Assembly (NCBI GenBank): GCA_020744425.1
Contig: JAGMUV010000006.1
Span: 3,162,001-3,226,000 of the forward strand
Source of the DNA: Dactylonectria macrodidyma
Lineage: Eukaryota > Ascomycota > Sordariomycetes > Hypocreales > Nectriaceae
DNA length: 64,000 bases
Direction: 5' to 3'
The notes under the pieces: generated by a model
Databases searched by the model: none
What the model was told of the DNA's origin: nothing
The model's input: the letters and a program-made list of their open reading frames with translations, nothing else
Position numbers and translations under genes: made by a program
Part shown: positions 53,518 to 64,000 of the stretch, piece after piece
Layout: each line of letters starts with the position of its first letter
Position numbering within the stretch: position 1 is the first letter of the stretch

Positions 53518-56500
53518 CTAATATGCTCCTTGTCGCCGACTGTACTTTGGCCCGTTTAGCACCTTAACTGCTTGTCGGCCCGTCCGCACTGGCGCACCCG
53601 CAGTGAGCGTAAACCCGGGTAACTTGGCGCCCTTCTCTTCCAGTGCCCAGAGAGCAACGCCAATCCAATTATCCCCGCGGTAGTTCAGAACGCCCTCAGG
53701 AACAGGGAAGTCAGTCTGAGGCCCAATGTTGCTGACATAGCGACCGAACTGGAAGCCGTTGACAAAAAGCAGAGCTCGGTATGCACCGGTCGCGGTCGTG
53801 CTGTTTGTGAAGGTGAACGACAGTGGAATGTCAAACTTATCGGCTGGGTAGTCAAGATGTAGTTTCGACGTGTAGAATGCTACCCCGGGTTTGCTTATTC
53901 CCTTGAATGGCGAGCCACGAGAAAATGAGCGGAGTGGTGGTGACGGCAGATGATATCCTTGGCGCTCAAAGAAGAAGCCACCCTCGTTCAGAGGTCCTCG
54001 GAACTTGTCGACGTAATCTTCGCCGCCAAGGTTTCCCGTAAACTTCCACTTGGTGATGACTGTTTTCTTGCCTGAAGGTGAGATGATGGCCCAGTCAAGG
54101 ATGCCACGCGGGCTCTTTTGCTCATCGTATCCGGGAGTCCAGTTGCCATTCAATCCAGTATTGTCCACAATGATTGTCAAAACATAGCGTTTGCCCTTGA
54201 CCAGCTTCTTCGGCAGCGTATAAGTCGAGTTGTAGTTACCCGCTGCATCATAGCCGTTGAATGACCCTAGGAACTCGCCATCGAGCCAAACAGAGCTAGC
54301 ATAGGCCCGCCCACCCTGGGTCCAGAGCTTCAGCTCCGATTCAGTGCCTTCAGCAGTGAAATGGCCACGGTAGACGAGGGCACCAGCATGGAAGCCGTAG
54401 TCTGATCCATAGAGTGAAACTGAGTTTTGAAGCGGCACACGAGTGTTATTGGTGGTGGTGTGGTCAGCAACTGGCCATTTCGAGTCGTCGTAGCTAGTCT
54501 TGATCTCAGGAAGCGAGTCGACGTAGCGCCAGTCTAGAGACGAGAGATCAGGTACTTTTATGGTTGGGAGCGCGACATCTGGCTTGGTGACCCAGTTGCC
54601 CAGGTCTGACTTCTTGTACTGAACCTGTTTGCCATTGACCGCAAGTCTAGAAACCTTCTTCGGCACACCGATGATCTCTAATGTAGTGGACGTGTTGAAA
54701 TCTGCTTGAATGGAGAGAGTTGATCCATCGACTGATACGGAGCGTGCAAGGTATCCGCCGTTAATTATGACTGAATCTGGGTTCATGATGGAAGTGCCAA
54801 AGGCTGGGTGATCTCCGTCTCCTGGCAGGTCCGGGACCCAGTACTTGTAGGCGGAATTGCGGTCTAGTCTTAATCAGCATTTTGCAGCGAACGAGTTGGC
54901 AATGATTGAACTCACCAAGAAGATAAATGACGAGAGAGCCCGTTTGAACCACCCGTCGGGTGGAAGAAGTTGTCCACTGAAACACACCAACCTTGTTCTT
55001 GACACTGAACTTCACACCCTCGCCTTCGACGAGCTTGAACTTGGACGCCTTCTTCACAGCTACTTCGTGAAGCTCATCTGGGCCGCCGTACAAAACAAGC
55101 ACAGTTTTGTCGGCAAACTTCTTCCACGTGAAGACCTCGGCGCTTGAGTACAGGAGCTCATAATCGCCAACGGGATAGTCGGCAAGGTGGATCTTGGAAT
55201 CTCTTCCATGCAGGGAGAGTGATCCTCCCAATTGAGGGACCGTGATGGTTCCGGCGGAGGTGGGGAGCTTGAGCTTGTAAGACGTTGAGTCGAGGCTGGT
55301 GTAGTCGTTATGTCGCGCAACGAAGAATGCATCACCGTCTTCGCCAGTGAGGGGGGTGATTGCGATGTCCGCGTTGGTACTGTACTGAGTTGTTGACAGG
55401 TTTCCGGGTGTGGCAGCAGCGTATCCTGGAGACACTCTCAAAAAGTGGCCTTGAAGCTTCATTTCCGAGTACTTCTCTCGAGTAATCGATCTATCCTCTT
55501 TGATGGCCTGTGATTGTCAGGAACACTTCACGCTTCGATCAGTAGCCTTTACTCACCGCGCCATAGTCATATGAAGTGTAGCCATCACAGTGGCCGAGAT
55601 TGCCCCAATTAGTTCCTCCAAAGGTCTGAAATATTAGATATGGCTCTTTAATCCTTTAAAGATGACATACCATGTAAATATTAAATATGGTGACGCCTGC
55701 CGCCATGTTATTCTTGTAAAACACTCGTGCAAACTCGTGGTTCGTGAGAACAGAGCATTTCTCGAATCCCCAACCGCCAGGGGGGTCAAATGCGCCTCCT
55801 TGAAACTGTTACTAGTTAGTTTATGCCATTCCAAAGAATTGCTTTCTAGTACCTCGATAATCGAGTAAGGGGTGTTTGGGCTTATGGCCATGTGCTCCTT
55901 ATGCCATGTCGTCGGGAGACCATTGGAAGGCCAGTTGTACGGTTTTGCCTATCTTGTCAGCGAAGTCGTCGCAAGTGGTTAGATAGGGCAGCTTACACAG
56001 TTGAACCCAACCGGGTATCCATCATGGCCCTGTACTGGTTAGTCTGGGCTGATATCTACAGCCTGCGACTCCTCTGAAACTTACATAAATGTCTACAGCA
56101 CCAATACCCGTTCCGGGGGCGCCAGTGCTGCCTTGCCATGCATCATTGTTGATCAGTGGCACAACGATTCCAGCATTTCTTGCTTGGTCATTGACATATT
56201 TGAGGTATTTCTGATCTGGGAAGGTCACTCCAACGGCAGCACTGTACTCGTTCTCGGGTTGGAATAAGATGACGGGTCCACCGTTGGTGATTTGAGCCTT
56301 GGCAATGATGGAGCAGATATGTTCCATGTAGCTGTTGATCTGAAGTCAGCAACAATCCTTCTTTTTGTGATAATGCCCATAACGTACTTGTCAGTGGCAC
56401 TCAAATAATCTTCATCGCTGGTTCGCAAGGTTCCCTTGACTCTTTGCAGCCAACCGGGAAAGCCGCCGCCAGAGACCTCGGCATTGATATACGGACCAGG

Positions 56501-56899
56501 CCGAGGCAGCAAATAGATTCCAGCCTCTTGTGCCGCCTCGATGAAGGGTTCAATGTCGAAGACTCCATCTGACCGGAATTCGCCTGGCTTGCCTTCTAAA
56601 AGCGCCCAGTCGATGTAAAAAGACACCATGTTGAACCCTAGGGCCTTGACTTTCTGGAACAAGTCGAGATAGAGGGATGGGACGGGCAGGCGGAATGGGT
56701 GGATTTCTGCCGAGTAGATCGTTGCTCGCTCGCCACGGATAAAGAGCGAATGCTCATCCCAAGTGACGATGTCCTGCAAAAGCTCCCGTTTGTCGGGTGC
56801 TTGAAGAACATGGAAGGGTCGTCCTCCGCCACTGATGATACTGCGGCCATGGCAGCTGGCTGCCGACAAGGCCGCACATATTGCGGTTGACAGCTTCAT
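53518..56899 (-). CDS. lacA: secreted beta-galactosidase, GH35
   Basis: Eight exons (minus): 56899-56388, 56331-56085, 56029-55997, 55948-55853, 55805-55671, 55625-55557, 55507-54916 and 54863-53518; introns 45-56 bp; 1009 residues, close to Aspergillus LacA. A signal peptide ([18 protein letters not shown]) is followed by the catalytic barrel: [40 protein letters not shown]. Glu199 in FQPENEY is the acid/base; Glu296, the last residue before an intron and followed by FQGG, is the nucleophile. [20 protein letters not shown] precedes the beta-rich accessory domains. The third exon is only 33 bp. The enzyme removes terminal beta-galactose from xyloglucan, pectin side chains and lactose outside the cell. 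Confidence 0.94.
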
Positions 56900-57558
56900 G
56901 CTGATGAGGTCGTCGATTCTCTTTGTGGCACCTCGTTGCAGCCACAGCGATAATCGAAGCGATTCGTTCCGTCTCAGCCTTCCATCACCTTATATCATCC
57001 CAAGCAAAGCCGACGATCAACTGTTTCTCATCCCTTTCTCGGAAGATTTCCCGACGTTGCCGAGTCCCAGTTTTCAGAGCAGGCGTGAATATTGGTGGAC
57101 AATTTGCATTTAGCCAATCATCAGGGAACGTGCATATTAGGGAGGATCTGACGATGAGGGGCGACGCGGGGTATGACGTCCCTGCGCTGTGATTGGGGCT
57201 GTTAGCACGGTTGATTGACAAAGCCGGGAACTTTTTGCGGGTTAAAGTTTTAGCCCATTGAGCATTTCGGCAGTGAAATGAGATGATATTAACTATGACG
57301 GCACCTTGTCTTCCGGCCTTGTTAAAAGTCCAGATCCGGAAACTGGGCTCTAGGGTAGCCTTCTCCCAAGTGGAGGAGTCTTGCGGCCGAAGGATCGGAT
57401 GGCATGATGACGTATGATTCAACTCACAAAGACGGAAGAAGCCGAGGCACGTGCTTGTGTGCTGAGGGGGTGACATAATTGATGTGATATACAACAGTTG
57501 CATCATTCATAGAGCTTCAACTTTGACACTCCGCCATGCTCAACGAGTGGATATGCCT
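56900..57558. other. intergenic between beta-galactosidase start and dipeptidase end
   Basis: Beta-galactosidase promoter (minus strand) and dipeptidase 3' flank. The long minus frame 56985-57506 has no family likeness and is considered chance. Confidence 0.4.
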
Positions 57559-58967
57559 TCAATCTGACAGATACAAACCCTCCTCTGGTGGAGGCACCCC
57601 ATACCAATCTAGTCCCAACTTATCTTCAGGATCAGGATCCTCCATCTGATAATACCCATCATATCTCCACCATTTCCTATCCTTGAAGACGTCCTCGACG
57701 GGCAATACACCCTCCGTCTTCATTTGATCGCGCGTCTTGACAACTCCTTCCCATACCCTCAGGATGTTCTCTCCGATCACTTTGGCTAATTGCTCTTCTG
57801 TCGCTCCGCGATCCAAAATGGCCTTTAGCAAGTGAGGATAGCACTTGACGTCTTCTAATCCAGGGATCACGCTGGCGATTCCATCAAAGTCGGAACCAAG
57901 TCCGACATGATCCCAGCCAATGCGATTAGCGATGTAAAAGAGATGGTCAACCACCATCTCCATCTTTGCATCCTTTCGTCGCTTCGAGACATGCTCAGGC
58001 ACAAACGTGACCATGACAATACCTCCGTTTGCTGGAACCATGTCCAAGACGTCGTCGGGGACATTTCTAGCACAGTCAAACACGCCCTTGACGTTGGAGT
58101 GGGAGAACATGACTGGGGCACGAGTCAAGTTGAGTACCTGTCTGGCGCAGTCTTCAGAGACGTGTGAAATGTCGACAATCATGCCTGGCCCATTATCAAT
58201 CAGTAACCGAAAGCAGCGAGTGATGTTTGACGTACCTATTCTGTTCATTTCCACTAACGCAGCTCTCCCTAACTGCGACAGCCCGCCATGGATCGGCCCA
58301 ATCTTAGACGTTGAGCTGTCGGCAAAAGCGTTGTTACAGACATGGGTCAAGGTGCACTGGATTGGTCAGCCTCTGATGTAAATACCATTTACCAAGCGCA
58401 GTTACTTACATATCTCACTCCTAGCCGATAAAAGGCTCGAATGATACCGATACTATTTCCTGCCATGTGCAATCCTTCGATTCCGATGGAGCACGCGATT
58501 TTACCTGATGCATAAATCTTCTTAACCTCATGTGGTTCGCTGACAAGCTGGAAAGTCTCTGGGTATGACTCAACAAGACGAAGGGTCAAGTCAATCTGCT
58601 CAATAGCATCGCGAGCCATGTCCGAATACTCTGGTGTGGTAAAGTTTTCGGCCGAGCGAAGACAGGGAACACAAACGGACCAGAACTGGCCGCCAACAGC
58701 ACCTGAACACAATAATTAGTTCATATGTTCACGGAGTTGCCTGGAAATTTCGTATTGCTTACCCTGCTTCAATCGCGGAATATCTGTCATGCCGCGCTCG
58801 AAACCTTTCTCCAGGTCAAATTTCTCATTGTTGTGAATTTGTCCATGGAAACAAGCCCTTGGCTGTTGCGGGAGGTCGTTATGACCATCGATAAGCGGTG
58901 TTTGGGCAAGAACCCTCTTCACACGCTCGTCGATGTCAAGTACCTGATAAGGATGATTGGAAGTCAT
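57559..58967 (-). CDS. membrane (renal) dipeptidase-family zinc peptidase
   Basis: Exons (minus) 58967-58763, 58702-58410, 58356-58236 and 58184-57559; introns 60, 53 and 51 bp; 414 residues. The last intron is in-frame and stop-free (17 codons), but splicing gives EMNRIGMIVDISHVS, the family consensus. Zinc ligands: His29 and Asp31 in IDGHNDLP, bridging Glu144 in IGIEGLHMAG, and histidines in ISHVS and FSHSN; GLGSDFDGI completes the active site. Members hydrolyse dipeptides, including those with a D-residue. No signal peptide, so probably cytosolic, as usual in fungi. Its neighbours are a beta-galactosidase and a Dal5-type permease that could import small peptides, but linkage is speculative. 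Confidence 0.94.
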
Positions 58968-59491
58968 TTGAAGTCTGATTGCAGATGGTTGCGTGAAGTT
59001 GAGTCAGGCGGATCTTTACCCATTCCGCTTCAAGACTGCAGTTGATATAAATACTACCATGTGATCAAGTCCGTTTCCCAGTATTGAGCTTTGCCGTGCT
59101 ATGCGAGCGTCCCCGCGGAGTGTAACCATCAATGAGTGGGCCCTGGGCTGATGTTGCCCGCGGGAAAGATAAGCCAACGGTTATCAACATCCAGCAAAAC
59201 CTTGAAGAAACGGCAAGGCATGATTCCCGTGCAAGATAACTAGCTTCAGCCAGATAGGGAATGGAAATCGCTGATCTCAAGGGTTAGGCAACCAACAGAA
59301 TGGGGCAGTGGGTCTTGTTCCCCGCGGAATAGATATGATCGACTCAGAAGACGAGGTCAAACCACCCGGCGGTTGAGATGACGAATAGTTATAAAGTAGC
59401 AATTCCATCGTAACCACAGAACTGGAACCGTGTGTTGTGGAGTATCTAATAACGTCCACAGTATACTTAGTGATTCTTGGACATATTCACC
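58968..59491. other. intergenic between divergent dipeptidase and permease
   Basis: 524 bp probably shared as promoter by the dipeptidase (minus) and the MFS transporter (plus). Nothing else seen. Confidence 0.4.
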
Positions 59492-61159
59492 ATGTCACAA
59501 GAAAAAGCTCCTCAGGACGTTGGTCCTTCCAAACCAAGTTCCCTCAAGGACGGGATCATCAACGACCTCTCAACTTCTGAAGCTTTGAACCTCTATCGCG
59601 ATAGCAACGATGATGACATTAGCGAAGAAGAAGCCCGTGCCTTGAGGTGGAAGATTGACCTACGACTGATGCCCCTGCTCTGCCTCACCTATGCCCTGCA
59701 ATCGATCGACAAGAACACCCTCAGCTATGCTGCCGTTTTCGGTCTTCGAGAAGACCTTAACATGTTGGGGACGGAATACTCGTGGACTGGAGCTATCTTT
59801 TATCTCGGCTACATGATCTGGGAGTTCCCCACGAACGTCCTGTTGCAGCGCTTGCCAATTCATTTATTCATGTCGGCCACCGTGAGTCAGGCACCCGTTA
59901 TTGAATCATATTGGTCTAACAATCTCCAGGTTGTTCTTTGGGGCATCATTTTGATGTGCCATGGCGCTGTGAACAATTTCTCTAGCCTCGCTGCGGTACG
60001 GACGCTGCTTGGTGTCTTTGAAGCCTCCATCAACCCTGGCACCATGCTACTATTCAGCATGTACTATACTCGCTCTGAGCAGCCTCTCCGAATGGGTATT
60101 TGGATTGGGTCTGCTGGATGTGGCTATGTCATTGCCGGCATTGCCAGTTTTGGCATTGGTCACATTAAATCGTCAGTAGCATCTTGGCGACTCATGTTCA
60201 TCATCTGGGGCGCGATAACTACTGTCTGGGGACTACTTCTGTGGCTGACGCTTCCCGACTCCCCAACCCGTGCCAAGTTTTTGACGGAGAAGCAGAGAGC
60301 TCTTATCGTGGGCAGAGTGAAGAATAACGGGACGGGTATTGAGAACCGTCACTTCAAAGTCAAGCAGTTTTGGGAAGCCATGCTAGACATCAAAACTTGG
60401 CTACTTTTCATTTTTGCAGTTACGAGCAATTCACCCAACGGAGGCCTGTCTGCTGTAAGTATTGCTCGGTTTATATAAGAGCGACGTTTGCTAACGAGAC
60501 TGAAGTTCCAAGGTCTTATCATCAAAGCTATCGGGTTTAGCACGCTTCAAACCACGCTCCATCAAATGCCTTCTGGTGCGGTCCAGATGATCGTTTGTCC
60601 TCTAGCTTGGTAGGCCTAGACATGATGCATCGTACAATGGCCGGGCTGCTGACTTTGTGCTAGCTACTTCGCAACACGATTCTCCAACTGCCGCATTCTA
60701 ATCATGTTACTTGCGCTCGTGCCCTTCCTTGTTGGCGTTTTGGGTCTGCGACTTATATCTGAAGATAAACCTTATGGTCGACTTGCATGTCTTTGGATCT
60801 CATTTTCGTACACAGCCACCTGGACGCTTAGCATGTCGGTCGCCACCGCTAATACAGCCGGCCACACAAAGAAAATCACCACAAATGCGATGCTTTTAAT
60901 CGGATATTGCCTCGGAAACTTTGTTGGCCCCTTCTTCTTCAAAACCGAGCAAGCGCCGTTATACCCCCTAGGTGTCGGAATGATGTTCTTTTGCATTGCG
61001 ATTCAGATAGTCTCGCTCGTGTCCCTGTGGGTGTTGCTCTGGTTTAGAAATAGGTCTAGAAGGGGGCTACACGATACTTCGAATGAGAGGCAGGCTTGGG
61101 AGAGGGGGTTGTTGGACGAAACAGATCTAGAAAACAAGTACTTCAAGTACGTGTACTAG
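59492..61159 (+). CDS. MFS transporter, Dal5/allantoate-permease type
   Basis: Exons 59492-59881, 59930-60454, 60506-60609 and 60664-61159; introns 48, 51 and 54 bp; 504 residues. The first intron is 48 bp and stop-free in frame. ATG at 59492 (CACCATGTC). After a polar N-terminus, LDLR-like KIDLRLMPLLCLTYALQSIDKNTLSYAAVFGL holds the DKxxLxYA signature of the anion:cation symporter family. RTLLGVFEASINPGTM, GWRLMFIIWG-type SWRLMFIIWGAITT and LPDSPTRAKFLTEKQR are further marks. About 12 membrane helices. Related carriers import allantoate, di- or tripeptides and other carboxylates with protons. It is divergent from the dipeptidase gene, which would fit peptide uptake, but this is only inference. 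Confidence 0.94.
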
Positions 61160-61771
61160 AGGTCTTGTAATTTCCCATTAGGGATAGTCTCTCCGGGCAG
61201 TACCGGGGTCGGATGCTTGGGTAACGGTCTACAGTTGACGTATTCTTTTCATTTTTCGGGTCCTTGACTCAAAGGAAATTACAATTCATAGTTGTTCGCT
61301 AATTTGCGTAACCGAAGCGCTGAAATCTCCAATTACACGAATGACAATGGTTCGATGGTGGAACATAACATGTAGTAGTGAGGAGATGTCCCTGTTCGGC
61401 TGTCCGGGAAGTATGGCTAATACCATCGCCAAGCCGGCAAAATACTTGCTTTTAAGCCACCCCGCACTCGAGAACCGACGGATCGACGGCGGTGGATGCT
61501 TAACTCGTCGAAGAACAACCCCACACTTTTGCCTGATGAGATACCATGCTTTCAGACATGGTCACATGGGTTATTGCTCCAATCGCACCTCGGTAGAAGC
61601 CAATGTTACTCTAACAAGCATATAGGCTATTCACGACGTACCGAGTAGTAAACTTCACATATAGAGGTAGGTGGGGATAGTTTAAATAGGGTTTATGTAT
61701 TCGCTTCGTCTACTTACTGTATCAACGACAAGCAACTCAGATCTTCTGTATTAGACCGCGATTCAAACAAC
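61160..61771. other. xylanase upstream region
   Basis: No gene. Holds two candidate XlnR/Xyr1 sites: GGCTAA at 61416-61421 (listed) and GGCTAT at 61625-61630, ~145 bp before the ATG; TTTAAATAGGG near 61680 may be the core promoter. Confidence 0.45.
61416..61421 (+). promoter_or_regulatory. candidate XlnR/Xyr1 binding site (GGCTAA)
   Basis: GGCTAA ~350 bp before the GH10 start matches the consensus of the xylanase regulator XlnR/Xyr1. A second match (GGCTAT) is at 61625-61630. Short motifs occur by chance, so this rests mainly on gene context. Confidence 0.35.
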
Positions 61772-62965
61772 ATGCTGGTCGACTACTTGATTCTCCCATT
61801 GCTCGCGGCCTCGGTGCCAACCGCCTCAGCGCAACTTGACGTCTGGGCAAGGAAAGCTGGGCTCAAGTACTTCGGAGCCGCAACTGACTCTCCTGGACAA
61901 CGTGAGAGAGCAGGCTATGAGGACGTGTATCCACGCTACGATGCCATTCTGAGGGATACTCGCGAGTTTGGTCAGACCACACCAACCAATGGTCAAAAGG
62001 TTCGTCTTGATATGTCCATATTCTCTGTGTCTATGCCTGCATCGACGAAGTCTAACGATTTTAGTGGGTGTTCGTTGAGCCTGAGCCCGGCGTCTTCAAC
62101 TTTACGGAGGGAGAAGTTGTGTCCTCGATAGCAGCCGAGACTGGTCAGTATCTTCGATGTCATGCACTCGTGTGGCACTCGCAGCTGGCTCCCTGGGTTG
62201 AAACCACAGATTGGACTCCCAAGACCCTGAAAAAGGCTCTGGTGAGACATGTCCGAAAGGTCGCGAGCCACTGGAGGGGTAGATGCTACGCCTGGGATGT
62301 CGTCAATGAGGCCCTGAACGAAGACGGCACCTATCGCGAGTCCGTGTTCTACAAGGTCCTGGGCGAGGAGTACATCAAGATCGCATTCCGCGAGGCAGCG
62401 AAAGCTGACCCGCATGCCAAACTGTACTACAATGACTACAATCTCGAATCTCCAAGTGGCAAGTCCGAAGGAGCTATCAGGATCGTCAAGATGCTCCAGG
62501 CCGAAGGGATCAAGGTCGATGGTATCGGAATGCAGGCACACTTGGTAGCTCATCGGGCACCAAGTCTCGATCAACAAATCGCTGTTATTAAGAGCTACGC
62601 GAAAACAGGTGTCGAGGTTGCTTTGACAGAGTTGGATGTCAGAATCGAGCTGCCGGTTAACCAGACGAACTTGGCATGGCAAAAAGAGGCCTATAAGAAC
62701 GTAAGGGTCCCAAGTCCTTCTCCAGATTGATACTAAAATTGGTGTACAGTCCGTTGGTGCCTGCGCACAAGTAAAAGCTTGCGTCGGAATTACAATTTGG
62801 GACTTTTATGACCCTTTCAGTTGGGTGCCGTATGTATTTGATGGTGAAGGCGCAGCACTTCTCTGGTTTGAGGACTTTAGTCGCCATCCGGCGTATTACG
62901 GGGCTCTAGAAGCCTTGAAGAACGCAACGCGTCACTGTCAAAAGAAGGGAAAGTATCACTGCTAG
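61772..62965 (+). CDS. secreted endo-1,4-beta-xylanase, GH10
   Basis: Exons 61772-61999, 62065-62700 and 62750-62965; introns 65 and 49 bp; 359 residues. Signal peptide MLVDYLILPLLAASVPTASA. The barrel reads in order: YFGAATDSPG, EFGQTTPTNGQKW (joined by the first splice), HALVWHSQLAPWV, AWDVVNEAL with acid/base Glu158, LYYNDYNLE, GIGMQAHL and ALTELDVRI with nucleophile Glu265, then ITIWDFYDPFSWVP. No CBM1 is attached. It cleaves xylan backbones with retention outside the cell. Length is at the short end of catalytic-domain-only GH10 enzymes. Confidence 0.95.
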
Positions 62966-63201
62966 GCGGGTCAAAACCCAGATTGAGACGGATGACAGAG
63001 ACTCAAAGGACGACAGAATAACGAGACAAAGTTGACGGTTCTATCGAAGTCGCGGTCGAAGTTCGCATTGGTTCTTACAACAAAGTTTATCTTCTTCGCA
63101 CATATGTTCAGGTCGTACGTAGACAGTCGAATAAACGGATAATTAATTGGAAGAATAGTACTATTTGGTGGCTTTACCGTGTTTTTGGCAGAGACCGAAT
63201 T

Positions 63202-64000
63202 CTAGTTGAAGATTTTGTTGAGCACTCTCTCAACCTTCTTAGGCTCGTGAGGCGCCAACATAGCCTCATAGTTGTCAATCTCCTCTTTCAACCCATCAAG
63301 GCTCAGATCGGCAGTTCCGGGTCGAACATACTTTGTCTTAAAGACAAGCTTCCATGCGACGAAAAGAATTACGAAGAAAGCAAGCATGCCATATGTCAAG
63401 AAGAACCACATAACATCCCACCCACCGGAGAGGAACAAACTATAACCTCCGGCCAAAAACATGAAGGTGGTGCCTCCCATGGCGACGTACGAGGTATACG
63501 GCTGGAATCGACCCTTGTACGGGAGAGTGTCTCGTGAGATCCCCTGTTTGGCCAGAGCAGAGTAGAAGTGTCGGTATGTCAAAGCCGTGAATCCGTAGTT
63601 GATCAATTGGCAACAGGTAACGAGGTCGACAAGGTAGACCATGACGTCCGCGGAAGAGCTATTGACCTGAAGGATGGCAAGGAGGCAAAAGGACAGGGAG
63701 AACATCAGCGACCAAAGAGGCACGCCGCCCTTTGTGCACCATGAGAAAACGCGAGGAGCGTGACCCTTCAGCGACATGCCATACATGGTTCGGGTCGCTG
63801 AGAATAAAAGGCCATTTCCAGCACTGAAGATAGATGTCATGATCAGAGCGTTGACGAGATGTGGCAAGCCGCTGATCTTAAGCCGCTGCATGGCAATAAC
63901 ATAGGGTCTACACGACCGTTAGCTGAGCCTATGAACAAGATCACATACTATAGGAAACTCACGATGCTGCACCGGTACCCGATCCAGAAACCTCGCCTCC
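63202..64000 (-). CDS. amino-acid permease (APC family), 3' part; 5' end outside window
   Basis: Exons (minus) from beyond 64000 to 63963, and 63907-63202, with a 55-bp intron splitting a Ser codon (GTGAAS-PYVIAMQRL). About 248 residues visible. ALIMTSIFSAGNGLLFSATRTMYGMSLKGHAPRVF is a hallmark of fungal yeast-type amino-acid transporters (YAT), including the general permease Gap1 and proline permease families. Five or six membrane helices can be counted, ending in a cytoplasmic tail (VLNKIF). Plasma-membrane H+ symporter of amino acids; specificity unknown. Confidence 0.92.

Overview
The window is nuclear DNA of a filamentous ascomycete (Pezizomycotina), most likely a plant-associated Sordariomycete. 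The evidence is that nearly every gene has short 45-75 bp GT-AG introns; cutinase, GH6, GH10 and GH35 enzymes sit beside HET-domain, NACHT-ankyrin and Zn2Cys6 genes; and one repeat relic carries a C-to-T / G-to-A decay signature of RIP, a process specific to filamentous ascomycetes. No species call is possible from sequence alone. Exon boundaries below were read by eye from splice consensus and reading-frame continuity.

Layout. 0-5 kb: end of an alpha/beta hydrolase, a SYLF (Ysc84/SH3YL1-type) actin/lipid-binding protein, and a complete cutinase. 5-10.5 kb: gene-poor DNA with the intact 3' end of an otherwise lost GNAT acetyltransferase and a secreted protein of unknown function. 10.5-20 kb: a Dal5-type MFS transporter, a small conserved protein, a secreted DUF1996 protein and a CBM1-GH6 cellobiohydrolase II. 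20-26 kb, all on the minus strand: a small charged protein, a sulfotransferase-like protein, a CCoAOMT-type O-methyltransferase and an aminoglycoside-phosphotransferase-fold kinase.

26-50 kb is an accessory-looking block rich in signalling and self/non-self genes: a RelA/SpoT-like domain fused to a degenerate P-loop NTPase, a large six-exon AAA ATPase, a RIP-degraded repeat with a 30-bp tandem array, a Zn2Cys6 regulator, a secreted copper amine oxidase, a HET protein, and a divergently transcribed pair consisting of a HET-ankyrin protein and a NACHT-ankyrin (NLR) protein. A less decayed relative of the degraded repeat lies just beyond the NLR gene.

50-64 kb returns to metabolism and cell-wall degradation: a small unknown protein, a peroxisomal-type D-amino-acid oxidase, an eight-exon GH35 beta-galactosidase, a membrane dipeptidase-family enzyme, a second Dal5-type transporter, a GH10 xylanase, and the 3' part of an amino-acid permease cut by the window end.

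Two functional themes stand out. One is a saprotrophic or plant-pathogenic toolkit (cutin, cellulose, xylan and galactoside hydrolases plus permeases and nitrogen-scavenging amine and amino-acid oxidases). The other is the 26-50 kb block of domains associated with fungal allorecognition and programmed cell death. The most unusual single gene is the RelA/SpoT-NTPase fusion at 26.1-27.9 kb. No tRNA, rRNA, CRISPR or intact transposase/reverse transcriptase was seen.
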